A DNA stretch of 64,000 nucleotides from Lachnospiraceae bacterium (GCA_017399445.1 JAFQCM010000056.1:1-64000), one strand, 5' to 3'. Shown: positions 8,534 to 17,920, counted from the first letter of the stretch. Program-made: numbers and translations. Notes: generated from the sequence alone by a model not told the origin.

Positions 8534-9712
8534 ATGAAACTGAAAGTTAAAGTAGTAGCTGGACTTATGGCAGGTGTGATGTTGTTAGGAGGCTGTGGCG
8601 CAAAAGAAAACAGTGAAGAAGACAATACATCTTCAGCTGGTGGAGTGGAAATTACAGCAGAAATGGCGGAAAAGTATGTGACTCTTGGCAGTTATGATGG
8701 ACTTGAACTTGTGAAATACATAAGAGAAGTGGCAGAAGAAGATGTAGAATATCAGAAAGAGTATTTTTTAGAAGATTATAGAGTTGAAAGTGAAGTTACA
8801 GATCGTGGAATCGAAAATGGTGATTATGTTAGCTTTCAGATGACCGAAAAACCAGAAGGTTCTGAAGAGGCTGATTATGGTACTATCGATATTCAGGTGG
8901 GTCAGGAAGAGTTTGACGCGGCAGTAGATGCAGCTTTATTAGGACATAAAGCAGGAGAAACAGTAACAACAGATAGTGTGTATGAAGAAGAAGGAGAGCA
9001 AGTAAAAACTTCTTACACTATGGTAATTAATTCTGTTTATACCATCTCTTATCCAGAGTATACAGATGAATTTGTGAAAGAAAATACAGAGTATGCCACT
9101 ATTGCTGAATTAGAAGAATCCTTTAAAGCAGCTGCACAGCAGGAAAATGATAATTTGAGCTTAGATGAATTAAGAGAAAGTGCTCTTTCAGCAGTGGTTG
9201 AAGTTTCTGAATTTAAGGATATTCCACAGAACTTATATGACAGCTCTTATGAAGAAACAAAAGAATTATATACAAGCTATGCAGAAATGTTTGGAATGGA
9301 ATTAGCTGATATGATTTCAGAAGAGGATTTAAAAGCAGAAGCAGAATTAAGTGTACATCAGGAACTTGTAGTCCAGAGTATTATTAAAGCAGAAAACATA
9401 CAGAAAGATGATAAAGAATACGAAGAATACATTCAAAAATGTATCAAGTCAATGGAAGTGGAATCAGAAGAAGAATTAAATGATTACTATGAAGAAGGCG
9501 AATTAGAAGAAATGTACTTTAGAGAAAAAGCTCTGGATGCTATTGTTGCAAAAGCAGTAGTAACAGAGGCAGCAGCCCCAGACGAGGAAGAATATGAAGA
9601 AGACGAAGCAGCCTCAGAAGAAATAGAAGCAGTTGAAGGAGAAGAACTGGAAGCCATTGTAGGGGAAGAACTAGAATTAGATGAAAATGCAGTGATTGAA
9701 GTGGAAGAATAA
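8534..9712 (+). CDS. trigger-factor-like FKBP-type lipoprotein with acidic tail
   Basis: A 392-residue predicted lipoprotein with lipobox LLGGC near residue 21. After a short linker comes an FKBP-type peptidyl-prolyl isomerase region (about 75-170, with NGDYVSFQMT and GHKAGE), then a helical region like the C-terminal chaperone part of trigger factor. It appears to be an extracytoplasmic folding factor for secreted proteins, which fits the many large exported proteins here. The last about 50 residues are almost all acidic or small. Start: ATG after AGGAGG. The gene is separated from metK by a riboswitch and its terminator, so it is probably transcribed alone. The isomerase assignment is by general pattern; catalytic activity is not provable from sequence. 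Confidence 0.8.
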   Translation: MKLKVKVVAGLMAGVMLLGGCGAKENSEEDNTSSAGGVEITAEMAEKYVTLGSYDGLELVKYIREVAEEDVEYQKEYFLEDYRVESEVTDRGIENGDYVSFQMTEKPEGSEEADYGTIDIQVGQEEFDAAVDAALLGHKAGETVTTDSVYEEEGEQVKTSYTMVINSVYTISYPEYTDEFVKENTEYATIAELEESFKAAAQQENDNLSLDELRESALSAVVEVSEFKDIPQNLYDSSYEETKELYTSYAEMFGMELADMISEEDLKAEAELSVHQELVVQSIIKAENIQKDDKEYEEYIQKCIKSMEVESEEELNDYYEEGELEEMYFREKALDAIVAKAVVTEAAAPDEEEYEEDEAASEEIEAVEGEELEAIVGEELELDENAVIEVEE

Positions 9713-9737
9713 ACCAGTAGAAAATCCCAAAAACTAC

Positions 9738-9766
9738 TTGACGAATATATAGAAACGTAGTAGTCT
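9738..9766 (+). promoter_or_regulatory. possible promoter for the metK leader
   Basis: TTGACG, a 17-base spacer, and a weak -10 TAGTCT (3 of 6 positions). Its position about 30 bases before the riboswitch makes sense. Confidence 0.35.
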
Positions 9767-9794
9767 TAATATGCAAGTTGAATATGACAATTTT

Positions 9795-9892
9795 CTCTTA
9801 TTCAGAGTGGTGGAGATACAAAGGATCTGTGAAGCCACGGCAACCCCTTAGTGGAAGGTGCCAACCTGAGCGAGTAATCGAACAATAAGAGG
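9795..9892 (+). promoter_or_regulatory. SAM-I (S-box) riboswitch aptamer
   Basis: It matches the S-box consensus. The closing P1 helix is CTCTTATT with AATAAGAG. Between its arms come the conserved AGAGTGGTGGAG, CTGTGAAGCC, CGGCAACC and AAGGTGCCAACC blocks. The gene behind it is SAM synthetase, the classic target. High SAM stabilises P1 and lets the downstream terminator form. Confidence 0.95.
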
Positions 9893-9947
9893 ATTTGAAG
9901 ATAAAAGACCGAATCCTATTATTGTAAAAATATAGGGTTCGGTTTTT
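9884..9947 (+). terminator. metK: riboswitch expression platform: terminator with competing antiterminator
   Basis: The terminator is ACCGAATCCTAT paired with ATAGGGTTCGGT (9908-9942) followed by five T residues. The 3' strand of aptamer helix P1 plus the next bases, AATAAGAGGATT (9884-9895), can instead pair with AATCCTATTATT (9912-9923), which opens the terminator. This is an OFF switch: SAM keeps P1 closed and transcription stops. Confidence 0.88.
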
Positions 9948-10119
9948 GGGTAAGTAGCGTGGAAAATCAAATGCTTGCATTATGATTTGATGAGTAACGC
10001 AGTAGTTATGAGAAACTTGTAAAGTGTGTTTTTTATGATTGTTATAAAGAATGAGGAAAATTGATGTATTTCGATGCAAATAGAAACAAAAGTGAAAGCA
10101 ATTTATAAGGAGAAATGAA

Positions 10120-11301
10120 ATGGAGAAATTACTATTTACATCAGAATCTGTAACAGAAGGACATCCTGATAAAATCTGTGACCAGGTGTCTGATGCGATT
10201 TTGGACGCAATTATGGAACAGGATCCAATGGGACGTGTAGCCTGTGAAACTTTAACAAATACAGGTTTTATTATGGTTATGGGAGAAATCAGTACAAAAG
10301 CAAATATTGATATTCAGCAAATTGTAAGAGATACCGTTTGCGAAATCGGATATACAGATTCTAAAATTGGATTTGATGGAAATACTTGTGCAGTTATGGT
10401 GGCATTGGATAAGCAGTCAGCTGATATTGCTATGGGTGTTGATAAAGCCTTAGAAGCAAGAGAAGGAGAACTTGCAGATGACCTGGATACCGGAGCTGGT
10501 GACCAGGGTATGATGTTTGGTTTTGCTACAAATGAAACAGAAGAATATATGCCATATCCAATCGCCCTTGCACACAAACTTTCCCGTAGACTTACAGAAG
10601 TTCGTAAAAATGGAACTTTAAGCTATTTAAGACCAGATGGAAAAACTCAGGTTACTGTAGAATATGATGAAAACAGAAAACCAGTACATTTAGATGCAGT
10701 AGTATTATCTACTCAGCATGGACCAGAAGTAACACAGGAACAGATTCATGAAGATATTAAGAAGTATGTATTTGATCCAATTCTTCCAAAAGAATTAGTA
10801 GATGATAAAACAAACTTCTATATTAACCCTACCGGACGTTTTGTAATTGGTGGTCCAAATGGTGACAGTGGTCTTACCGGACGTAAAATTATTGTAGATA
10901 CTTATGGTGGATTTGCAAGACATGGCGGCGGTGCTTTCTCAGGAAAAGACTGTACTAAAGTAGACCGTTCTGCAGCTTACGCAGCACGTTATGTTGCAAA
11001 AAACATTGTTGCAGCAGGATTAGCGGACAAATGTGAAATTCAGCTTTCCTATGCTATCGGAGTTGCACGTCCAATGGCAATTATGGTAGATACTTTTGGA
11101 ACAGGTAAGCTTTCCGATGAAAAGATTGTAGAAATCATTCGTGAAAACTTTGATTTACGCCCAGCAGGTATTATTAAAATGCTTGACTTACGTCGTCCAA
11201 TCTACAAGCAGACAGCTGCTTATGGACACTTTGGACGTAATGATTTGGATTTACCTTGGGAAAAACTGGATAAGGTTGAGGATTTGAAGAAATATTTATA
11301 G
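10120..11301 (+). CDS. metK: S-adenosylmethionine synthetase
   Basis: Makes S-adenosylmethionine from methionine and ATP in the cytoplasm. It is full length at 393 residues. The family hallmarks are visible: GHPDKICDQ near the start, [10 protein letters not shown] (ATP and metal binding, about residues 126-135), the glycine-rich GGGAFSGKD loop (about 268-276) and DTYGG. AAGGAG precedes the ATG. Expression is under the SAM-I riboswitch about 170 bases upstream, so the product represses its own synthesis. A terminator follows, making it monocistronic. Confidence 0.98.
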   Translation: MEKLLFTSESVTEGHPDKICDQVSDAILDAIMEQDPMGRVACETLTNTGFIMVMGEISTKANIDIQQIVRDTVCEIGYTDSKIGFDGNTCAVMVALDKQSADIAMGVDKALEAREGELADDLDTGAGDQGMMFGFATNETEEYMPYPIALAHKLSRRLTEVRKNGTLSYLRPDGKTQVTVEYDENRKPVHLDAVVLSTQHGPEVTQEQIHEDIKKYVFDPILPKELVDDKTNFYINPTGRFVIGGPNGDSGLTGRKIIVDTYGGFARHGGGAFSGKDCTKVDRSAAYAARYVAKNIVAAGLADKCEIQLSYAIGVARPMAIMVDTFGTGKLSDEKIVEIIRENFDLRPAGIIKMLDLRRPIYKQTAAYGHFGRNDLDLPWEKLDKVEDLKKYL

Positions 11302-11360
11302 GATTGGGGGAGCACAAAGTGCAGAGCAATCCGTAGGTATCATAATATAAGGTTAAGGAT

Positions 11361-11399
11361 AGCCCTTCGGTGAGAATACTCGCTGGAGGGCTTTCTTTT
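11361..11399 (+). terminator. intrinsic terminator of metK
   Basis: AGCCCT pairs with AGGGCT, extended inward by a partly wobble-paired stem around AATA, followed by TTTCTTTT. Confidence 0.75.
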
Positions 11400-11553
11400 A
11401 GGTTTTACAGGTACACGTTCTAACGGGTGAAAGTAGTGACGAAAGTCACTTTATATCATGACCGATGACACCTTGTGTCCAGACATCAACGAGAATATAA
11501 TAACAGTAAGTATTAAGAATACACATTAACTTTTATGAAAAGGGGAGATTCAT

Positions 11554-11898
11554 ATGAATAAAAAATCAAAAGTCTGTTACTTAGCAATAATTATATTTGT
11601 ACTATACGCAATATTATCGGGGACTATCATCCCTATTACAGGGCAGGAAATGGGGTACTGTATTTTAAACTACTATATATTATTTCCCATTTTGTCATTC
11701 CTATGTGGGCTCTTACTAAGCTCTGAAGAACCTCAACATAAATGGTATTATATTCTTTTTATAGCCATTGTAGGAATCTTAATGCCATTACCAGTGTTTC
11801 ACAGTATCTGGTGGGGAATGGCGTTGTTCGGAACTATACCGTCATGTATTGGATTAATCATTGGAAATTTGGCTAAAAAATTAAAGCAAAAGTTGTAA
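11554..11898 (+). CDS. small hypothetical membrane protein
   Basis: 114 residues, almost entirely hydrophobic, with about four membrane segments and a lysine-rich C-terminal end (KKLKQKL). I do not recognise the family. AGGGGAG before the ATG supports translation. The 150 bases upstream hold two small hairpins, one with a GAAA loop (AGTGAC/GTCACT), but no clear promoter. The histidine kinase gene follows after 77 bases and could be co-transcribed. Confidence 0.65.
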   Translation: MNKKSKVCYLAIIIFVLYAILSGTIIPITGQEMGYCILNYYILFPILSFLCGLLLSSEEPQHKWYYILFIAIVGILMPLPVFHSIWWGMALFGTIPSCIGLIIGNLAKKLKQKL

Positions 11899-11975
11899 AA
11901 ATAAAAGGTTATCAAAGAGTTAGACAAAAATGAAAAATTCTCAGATATTCTCGAACAACAGAAAGGAAGCAAATC

Positions 11976-13574
11976 ATGAACATTACTTTGTGCATTATCT
12001 ATATTATCGTTTCCATAAGCCAGATTTTCAGCGCTTTTTTTCTGGTGGCAAAAGGAAACAATCATAAGAAAACATATATGTTTTTGGGATGCCAGCTATC
12101 CAGCGTTTTATGGTGTTTGTCCCAGGTACTTATTTTCCTTTCTAATAATACCATACAGCGTCAGAGTTCCTATACGGTAGGAAACTTAGGGATTACCTTT
12201 ATAGGTGCCTTCTGGATTGGTTTTGCCATTAGTTATGTAGGGAAGAAACATAATAAAATTACTGGGATTATGTTTCTTATTTCTGCCATACATTACATTA
12301 TGGTAATTACCAATTCTATACACCATTTATATTATAAAGAGTTTCAATTTGGGAAAATTATTTATGGTCCTCTCTTTTATACCAATGTGATTTATACCTA
12401 TTTATGCGTTTTCATAGGGGTTTTAATAATACAATTAAATAAAAGTCAGGGTAAAAATTATATTTCCCAAAAAAGAATTTTAATGGCTTCTGCAGTGTTT
12501 CCTTTAATACTTAATTTTCTTCGTCAGATGAAAATCGTTTATACTCAGTTTGACATTACACCGTTGGGTTTTTGCTTGTCCTATCTGTTGATAATGATTG
12601 CCACTTTCCGGTATAACTTTTTGGATGTAAATCAGTTGGCGTTTCATCAGGTAATGAAGGATTTGCAGGAAGGAATTCTGATTTTTAGATATTCAGGAGA
12701 GCTTTCTTTTCAAAATAAAATGATACGGGAAATTTTTCCAGAAAAAACTATAGAGAACATAGGGGATTTTGAACAGTTAATAGAAGAAAAAAACAGGAAG
12801 GAACTGAAAGAAACAGGCGAAACCCTGTTAATTAAAAAAAATACTTATTATCATTTGCAAAAAAATATCCATTATGAAAAAGAACAGCAGGTAGCAGCTA
12901 TCAGTTTTGTAATGAAAGATGTAAGCAAATATTATGAATTAGTAGAACAGACAAAAAAAGTATCTGTATTAGAGCAAAGTCTTGCAGTAGAGCAGGAAAG
13001 AAACAAGCTGGTGCAGCAGGTTCACGATACCACAGGTCATACATTAACCGTGATTCGTTCTTTAATTAAGCTGGCAATGGCTAATTTAGAACAATCTAAG
13101 GAAGAGGCAAAGGATTATATGAACCAGGCAGAAGAACTGGTGAAAACAGGAATTAAAGAATTACGAGAGTATATTTTAGATGTAAAAAAAGAGGAGAAAT
13201 ATAGCCTGATTACACAAAGAGTTATGCAGCTGGCGGATACCATAAAAGAAGTTCACATAGAAGTTACCGTGATTGGAGAAGATGATAGAAAATATTCTTT
13301 CCTTACAGAAACAGTTTTTTTGTGTGTAAAAGAAAGCGTTACCAATTGCTTACGTTATGGAAAAGCATCAGAGATGGAAATTATTTTGAAATTTTGCAAA
13401 GATCATATAGAAGTATTTATCTTTGATAATGGTGTGGGTTGTGAAAAAATAGTATATGGAAATGGCCTCACAGGAATCCTGCACCGTGTGAAAGAGAAGG
13501 GTGGAACATTAAAGATTAATACTGCCAAAGGAGAAGGATTTCAAACGGTAATAAACTTACCGCTTGAGGATTAA
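11976..13574 (+). CDS. NarL-type sensor histidine kinase with polytopic membrane sensor
   Basis: A 532-residue sensor. Residues 1-210 hold about seven membrane segments, resembling the 7TM N-terminus of some Firmicute kinases. A PAS-like linker follows, then a HisKA_3 dimerisation region with the probable phospho-acceptor H350 in QVHDTTGHTL, and a compact HATPase domain (ESVTNCLRYG as the N box, DNGVGCE as the G1 box). Start: ATG after AAAGGAAG. The likely partner is the LuxR-type response regulator on the opposite strand: the two genes are convergent and their stop codons overlap in the tetranucleotide TTAA. The signal sensed is unknown. Confidence 0.88.
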   Translation: MNITLCIIYIIVSISQIFSAFFLVAKGNNHKKTYMFLGCQLSSVLWCLSQVLIFLSNNTIQRQSSYTVGNLGITFIGAFWIGFAISYVGKKHNKITGIMFLISAIHYIMVITNSIHHLYYKEFQFGKIIYGPLFYTNVIYTYLCVFIGVLIIQLNKSQGKNYISQKRILMASAVFPLILNFLRQMKIVYTQFDITPLGFCLSYLLIMIATFRYNFLDVNQLAFHQVMKDLQEGILIFRYSGELSFQNKMIREIFPEKTIENIGDFEQLIEEKNRKELKETGETLLIKKNTYYHLQKNIHYEKEQQVAAISFVMKDVSKYYELVEQTKKVSVLEQSLAVEQERNKLVQQVHDTTGHTLTVIRSLIKLAMANLEQSKEEAKDYMNQAEELVKTGIKELREYILDVKKEEKYSLITQRVMQLADTIKEVHIEVTVIGEDDRKYSFLTETVFLCVKESVTNCLRYGKASEMEIILKFCKDHIEVFIFDNGVGCEKIVYGNGLTGILHRVKEKGGTLKINTAKGEGFQTVINLPLED

Positions 13575-14200
13575 TCCAGTCCGTTTTTTACGGCATAAAC
13601 AGCCAGCTGGGTACGGTCTTTTAAGTTTAATTTTTCCAATATTCTGGATAAATTGTTTTTTACAGTACCTTCAGCAAGGCACACCATAGAAGCAATTTCT
13701 TTGTTGCTATAGCCCTGGCAAATCAAGTGAATAAATTCCCGTTCTCTTTCTGTCAGATTAAGTTCAACAGAAGAAGTACCGGGAGTTTTCCAATTGTTTT
13801 TTACGGCTTGGAATACAGTACCGCCCAAAACAGAAATACCATGGGCAACACTTTTGATGGAGTGAATGATTTTACCATCTTCCATTTCTTTTAAAATATA
13901 CCCATCAGCGCCACTAAAAATAGCTTTTTCGATGGTTTCTTCATCATCAAAAGTGGTTAAAACCAATATTTTAATATGGGAATAAGCTTCTTTAATTTCC
14001 TTAATAGCATAGGCACCGTCAAATTCCGGCATACGCATATCCATTAACACCACATCTGGCTGAAGCTCTTTGCACTGTTCAAAAGCCTCTTTTCCATTAT
14101 GGGACATTCCCACTACACATATTTCAGTATCTTGCTGTAAAATGGCTTTTAGTCCCTGACATAAAATCATAACATCATCTACAATAAGTACTTTTATCAA
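13571..14200 (-). CDS. NarL/FixJ-type response regulator
   Basis: A 209-residue two-domain regulator. The receiver domain begins MIKVLIVDD with phospho-acceptor D54 (MDMRMP); the C-terminal LuxR-type helix-turn-helix contains LTEREREFIHLICQGYSNKE. I chose the TTG at 14200 because AGGTGG lies eight bases upstream and it gives the standard N-terminus; an in-frame GTG at 14212 falls inside that site. The protein type matches the convergent HisKA_3 kinase, so they are probably partners. On the same strand and upstream of it lies the MacB-like ABC operon, separated by a terminator. Confidence 0.88.
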   Translation of the reverse strand: MIKVLIVDDVMILCQGLKAILQQDTEICVVGMSHNGKEAFEQCKELQPDVVLMDMRMPEFDGAYAIKEIKEAYSHIKILVLTTFDDEETIEKAIFSGADGYILKEMEDGKIIHSIKSVAHGISVLGGTVFQAVKNNWKTPGTSSVELNLTEREREFIHLICQGYSNKEIASMVCLAEGTVKNNLSRILEKLNLKDRTQLAVYAVKNGLD

Positions 14201-14240
14201 ATGTATCACCACCTATTCTTTATAGTTATAACATATTAAA

Positions 14241-14273
14241 AATAGCTGTGCAAGTTTTCAGGCACAGCTATTA
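14241..14273 (-). terminator. terminator of the MacB-like ABC operon
   Basis: TAGCTGTGC pairs with GCACAGCTA. Read on the minus strand the stem is followed by ATTTTTAAT. It separates the ABC operon from the response regulator gene. Confidence 0.75.
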
Positions 14274-14291
14274 ATATATTTAGATTATACT

Positions 14292-15677
14292 TTATTCTGT
14301 CTTAATTGCGGATAATGGACTTAACTTCATAGCTTTAAGAGCCGGGAAGAAACCAGAAAGGATACCAACTAAAACAGAAATACTTAAGGCAAACAAAGAA
14401 AGCCATGGCGGAATCACGGAAACGGAAGATGTAGATCCCATCATACCTGACATCATGGACCCCATAAACTGATTCATAAGTGCCGAAATTCCATAACTTA
14501 ATATAAGTCCTAAGATTCCTCCAATAAGACCTATAAATGCAGCTTCCAGCAAGAACAGAGTTCGAATATTTCCAAGGCTACATCCTAGTACTTTAATAAT
14601 TCCAATTTCTTTGGTTCTTTCATAAATGGACATCATCATAGTGTTGGCAATACCGATGGAGGCTACAAATAAAGATACTGCACCAATACCACCTAGTACC
14701 GCTTGAATGGAACGGGATTGTTTTTGTGCACTTTCCACCCACTCAGCGTTAGAAGTTGGCTGTAATCCCATTTCAGATATAACTTTTTGGACGTCGGTTA
14801 CATTATCCATATGATCTACTTTTACATAAGCTTCATTGTAAACCCAGTATTTATAAGGTTTTCCACTTTTGGTAGTAGGCTGCCCGGGAATCGCCTTGTT
14901 TTTGAATACTTTTTTCAGCTGAGCCTTAAAAGCATCAATATTTGCATAAGTATCACTGGAAAACTGATTGTATTCTTCCAGACCACCAGATACAAGAGAA
15001 AAATCACTCATAATATATTTTTTTGGTGGTTTTATAGTGGTTCCACTTTCCGGATCAGAAGCATCTCCCCATAAAGTCTGATAATATGCATCTACATCAT
15101 AAATTACAAAAAAGTCTCCTTGCAAATCAACATCAGGAACTTCTCCAGTGTCCCAATAAGGATAAGAATTAGTTTTGGCATTGTAAAAGTTTGTAATTGC
15201 CTGGTTGCCAAGAACATATCTTAATTCTTCTCCATCCTGTGGAACACTTCCATATGCTAATGGAATATCTAATTTGTTGAGTGCTTCACTTGACATGGCA
15301 CGTACATAAAGGTCTGCCTGATAAAGTCCTTGTTTAATAATGATATTAGAAGTTAAAACCGGAGATACAAACTCTACATGGTCTAACTGGGCAAGTTCTT
15401 CAATTACATCATCAGTAAGCTCAATTTTTTCTGTATCATCAGATTGTGAGCCGCCTTCAAAAAAAGCATATTCATTTCCAGAGTAAACATTGATGGTAGT
15501 CAGTCCACCAGATTGTTCTACATCTTCTAAATATGATTTATTTAAAGCAATACCTAAGGAAACCATTACTACAATTGCAGCGGTACCAATAACAACACCT
15601 AAAACGGTCAAGGCAGTTCTTAATTTACGACGCCAAAGATTATTTACACTCATTGTCAGCAAATCAAGAAAGTTCAT
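14292..15677 (-). CDS. MacB/FtsX-type ABC transporter permease
   Basis: About 461 residues with the MacB layout: one membrane segment near the N-terminus (LRTALTVLGVVIGTAAIVVM), a large extracytoplasmic domain of about 230 residues, then three C-terminal membrane segments including the FtsX-type region around TMMMSIYERTKEIGIIKVLG. Such permeases transmit ATPase movement to envelope or export partners rather than forming a simple channel. AAGGAG lies 12 bases before the ATG at 15677 and three before a GTG at 15686, so the exact start is uncertain. It overlaps the 3' end of the preceding gene, indicating translational coupling within a three-gene operon. Confidence 0.88.
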   Translation of the reverse strand: MNFLDLLTMSVNNLWRRKLRTALTVLGVVIGTAAIVVMVSLGIALNKSYLEDVEQSGGLTTINVYSGNEYAFFEGGSQSDDTEKIELTDDVIEELAQLDHVEFVSPVLTSNIIIKQGLYQADLYVRAMSSEALNKLDIPLAYGSVPQDGEELRYVLGNQAITNFYNAKTNSYPYWDTGEVPDVDLQGDFFVIYDVDAYYQTLWGDASDPESGTTIKPPKKYIMSDFSLVSGGLEEYNQFSSDTYANIDAFKAQLKKVFKNKAIPGQPTTKSGKPYKYWVYNEAYVKVDHMDNVTDVQKVISEMGLQPTSNAEWVESAQKQSRSIQAVLGGIGAVSLFVASIGIANTMMMSIYERTKEIGIIKVLGCSLGNIRTLFLLEAAFIGLIGGILGLILSYGISALMNQFMGSMMSGMMGSTSSVSVIPPWLSLFALSISVLVGILSGFFPALKAMKLSPLSAIKTE

Positions 15678-17199
15678 TATCGTCACTATCTCCTTCGTCT
15701 AAATCAAAAAAGTCATCAGAAGCTTTTTTCTTCTTTTTCTTAACAAGTACTACAATAACCACAATAATTAATGCAATTATAGCAACTACAATTCCAATAA
15801 TAAGACCTTTATTTCCGGTTTGTTCCATATCACCGTCTACAAATTCTTCATCTATCATCATGTCATCCATCATCATATCATCGAAATTTTCTTCTGTTAC
15901 AAAAAGTTCAAATTCTTTTTCCTGAGTACTTACGTTACCAGATTCATCTTCATAACTTATAATTGCTTTTACTTTTCCTTCATCTGTGGTTGCTTCATTA
16001 CCGGTAAGCATAGCATCAACACTTCCGGTAGCACCAATTTCAATGTTTCCGATAAATGTTTCACCACCGGTAATGAAAGGGGAATCGAAGGAAACACTTA
16101 CATTGTAAAGGGTAGTTTTCCCTGTGTTATTAATGTTAAACATAACATTAGATTCACTTCCTACAGAGATACTAGAAGGCATTACATCAATGGTTCCTAT
16201 ATCAAATTTAGCTTCTTGCTTAATAGGAATGGAAACACTGGCATCTGCTGTATATGGATTGCAATTGGCATCTTCATATTCCATAGCAACAGTAAGTACA
16301 TATGGTTTCTGTGATAAGTCCGCACGAGATTTCAAATCAATGGAAATATCCTTGGAAGCGCCAGCAGCAATATTATCTACGAAAACAATACTGGAACCGG
16401 AAGTTGGTAAGAAAGTAGCTCCTTCTGAAGTTTCATCTTTTCCGGTAACCGGGGCTTGTAAATCAAACATCAGGTTATTTACAGATGTTGATTTGGAAGT
16501 GTTTGTAATATGAAGAGTAAGAGTAAAGGTATCTCCGGCTTTTACTGTTTCTGGAGTAGTAGTGAAACCGGAAACAATAAGTCTTGGAGTAGAAACCTTG
16601 CCATCTTCTTCAGAAGTTGCACCATTTTTTCCAACAGTTTCGATGAAAGTATCTATAACAGAAGTCTCAGTTTCACCAGTGGAAAGTGTATAGGTTACAT
16701 TAAAGGATAACTTTTGATATCCACTTGTTACATTTTCTCTTGTTTTGAATGTGTATGTAACTTCGCGTCTTCGATCCATAAGACTTGGTACAGACACTGA
16801 TCCAGGTAAGTCATTTATATATACATTATAGCTTGTTTTTTCAATTTCAAAAGGAAATTCATCTGTGCTAGTGCTTACTTCTGGTGTAACAATAATGTTG
16901 GTGAGGTTATCATAACCAAGATTTACCAAAGGAAGTACAATATTAACAGTCTGTCCATATCTTGCAACTGGTGTAGTCCAATTGTCTAATAAAGAGATAT
17001 GTGCATCTGTTCCTGCTTCAGTAGCAGTACCTTCGGAATTTGGAGTAGGTGTGACAATATCTTCCGTGGAGTCATCGTCAGCATCGTTATCCTTAATAAC
17101 TGGTGTTTCTGTCGGAGCAGCATTAATAGATAGTACCGGCTGGCTGCTTAATATAAAGGCAAAAGTACCGGCAAATAATAGTTGCTTAAATTTCTTCAT
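15664..17199 (-). CDS. exported, membrane-anchored partner of the ABC exporter (COG1361/CARDB-like)
   Basis: About 511 residues: signal peptide, a Thr/Glu/Asp-rich linker, several Ig-like beta domains of the CARDB / COG1361 kind (for example TTPETVKAGDTFTLTLHITN), an odd Met/Asp stretch (DDMMMDDMMIDEE), one C-terminal membrane segment (GLIIGIVVAIIALIIVVIVV) and a lysine-rich cytoplasmic end. ATG at 17199 follows GGGAGG. It overlaps the ATPase gene upstream and the permease gene downstream, so the three are co-translated. By position it may take the place of the MacA adaptor of Gram-negative MacAB systems. That role is inference; the fold reading is moderately secure. Confidence 0.75.
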   Translation of the reverse strand: MKKFKQLLFAGTFAFILSSQPVLSINAAPTETPVIKDNDADDDSTEDIVTPTPNSEGTATEAGTDAHISLLDNWTTPVARYGQTVNIVLPLVNLGYDNLTNIIVTPEVSTSTDEFPFEIEKTSYNVYINDLPGSVSVPSLMDRRREVTYTFKTRENVTSGYQKLSFNVTYTLSTGETETSVIDTFIETVGKNGATSEEDGKVSTPRLIVSGFTTTPETVKAGDTFTLTLHITNTSKSTSVNNLMFDLQAPVTGKDETSEGATFLPTSGSSIVFVDNIAAGASKDISIDLKSRADLSQKPYVLTVAMEYEDANCNPYTADASVSIPIKQEAKFDIGTIDVMPSSISVGSESNVMFNINNTGKTTLYNVSVSFDSPFITGGETFIGNIEIGATGSVDAMLTGNEATTDEGKVKAIISYEDESGNVSTQEKEFELFVTEENFDDMMMDDMMIDEEFVDGDMEQTGNKGLIIGIVVAIIALIIVVIVVLVKKKKKKASDDFFDLDEGDSDDNELS

Positions 17200-17920
17200 C
17201 AATAGTGACCTCCCTGTTTGTGTTATCTTCGATTTTCAGAATTTTTCCATCACGAATATGGAAAATCCTGTCTGCAAAACTGGCTAAATGATTATCATGG
17301 GTAACCATAATCAATGTTAAGTTTTGCTCTCTCACAATTTTTTTCATAAGATTCATAACTTCAGCAGAAGTATTAGAGTCAAGGTTACCTGTTGGCTCAT
17401 CGGCAAAAATAATTTCAGGTTTTACTACAAGAGCCCTTGCTACGCCTACTCGCTGCTGCTGTCCACCAGACATCTGGGTTGGTTTATGTTTACATTGTTT
17501 TTTTAAACCTACCAGTTCTAACATTTTAGCGGCTTTTGCCAGACGAATTTTCTTTGGCATTCCTCTGAAAGTTAGGGGAAGGGCTACATTTTCCACTGCA
17601 TTCATGGTAGGAAGAAGGTTAAAGGACTGAAAAATAAACCCTACATGCTCCCGTCTGAATTTTACCAGCTGGTTTTCATTCATTTTCTCAATATGCTCTC
17701 CACCAATGACAATTTGTCCTTTGGTAGGTTTTTCAAGGCCGGCTAACATATTCAAAAGAGTTGATTTACCAGAACCGGAAGTACCTACAATAGAGCAGAA
17801 TTCCCCACGGTTAATGGTGAAATCCACACCATTTAGAGCTTTCACCTTGTTGTTTCCTATTGAGTAAAATTTATACAAATCTTTTACCTGAATTACAGGT
17901 TCAGACTTTGTTTCGCTCAT
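17186..17920 (-). CDS. MacB/LolD-type ABC transporter ATP-binding protein
   Basis: A 244-residue ATPase, first gene of the operon. Walker A GTSGSGKST (about 49-57), Q-loop FQSFNLLPTMN, signature MSGGQQQRVGVARAL, Walker B EIIFADEPTGNLD and the H-loop in MVTHD are all intact. The sequence type (FNLLPTMNAVENVALPL) is that of the LolD/MacB/FtsE group that pairs with permeases having large exported domains. Start: ATG after AAAGGAGGAG. Two-component genes flank the operon on both sides, which would suit a response to envelope stress or antimicrobial peptides, though no such link is shown. Confidence 0.93.
   Translation of the reverse strand: MSETKSEPVIQVKDLYKFYSIGNNKVKALNGVDFTINRGEFCSIVGTSGSGKSTLLNMLAGLEKPTKGQIVIGGEHIEKMNENQLVKFRREHVGFIFQSFNLLPTMNAVENVALPLTFRGMPKKIRLAKAAKMLELVGLKKQCKHKPTQMSGGQQQRVGVARALVVKPEIIFADEPTGNLDSNTSAEVMNLMKKIVREQNLTLIMVTHDNHLASFADRIFHIRDGKILKIEDNTNREVTIDEEI

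Noticed and set aside
15820..16314. 164-codon plus-strand frame opposite the exporter partner
   Set aside because: Aromatic- and Ile-rich shadow of the minus-strand gene; no ribosome binding site.
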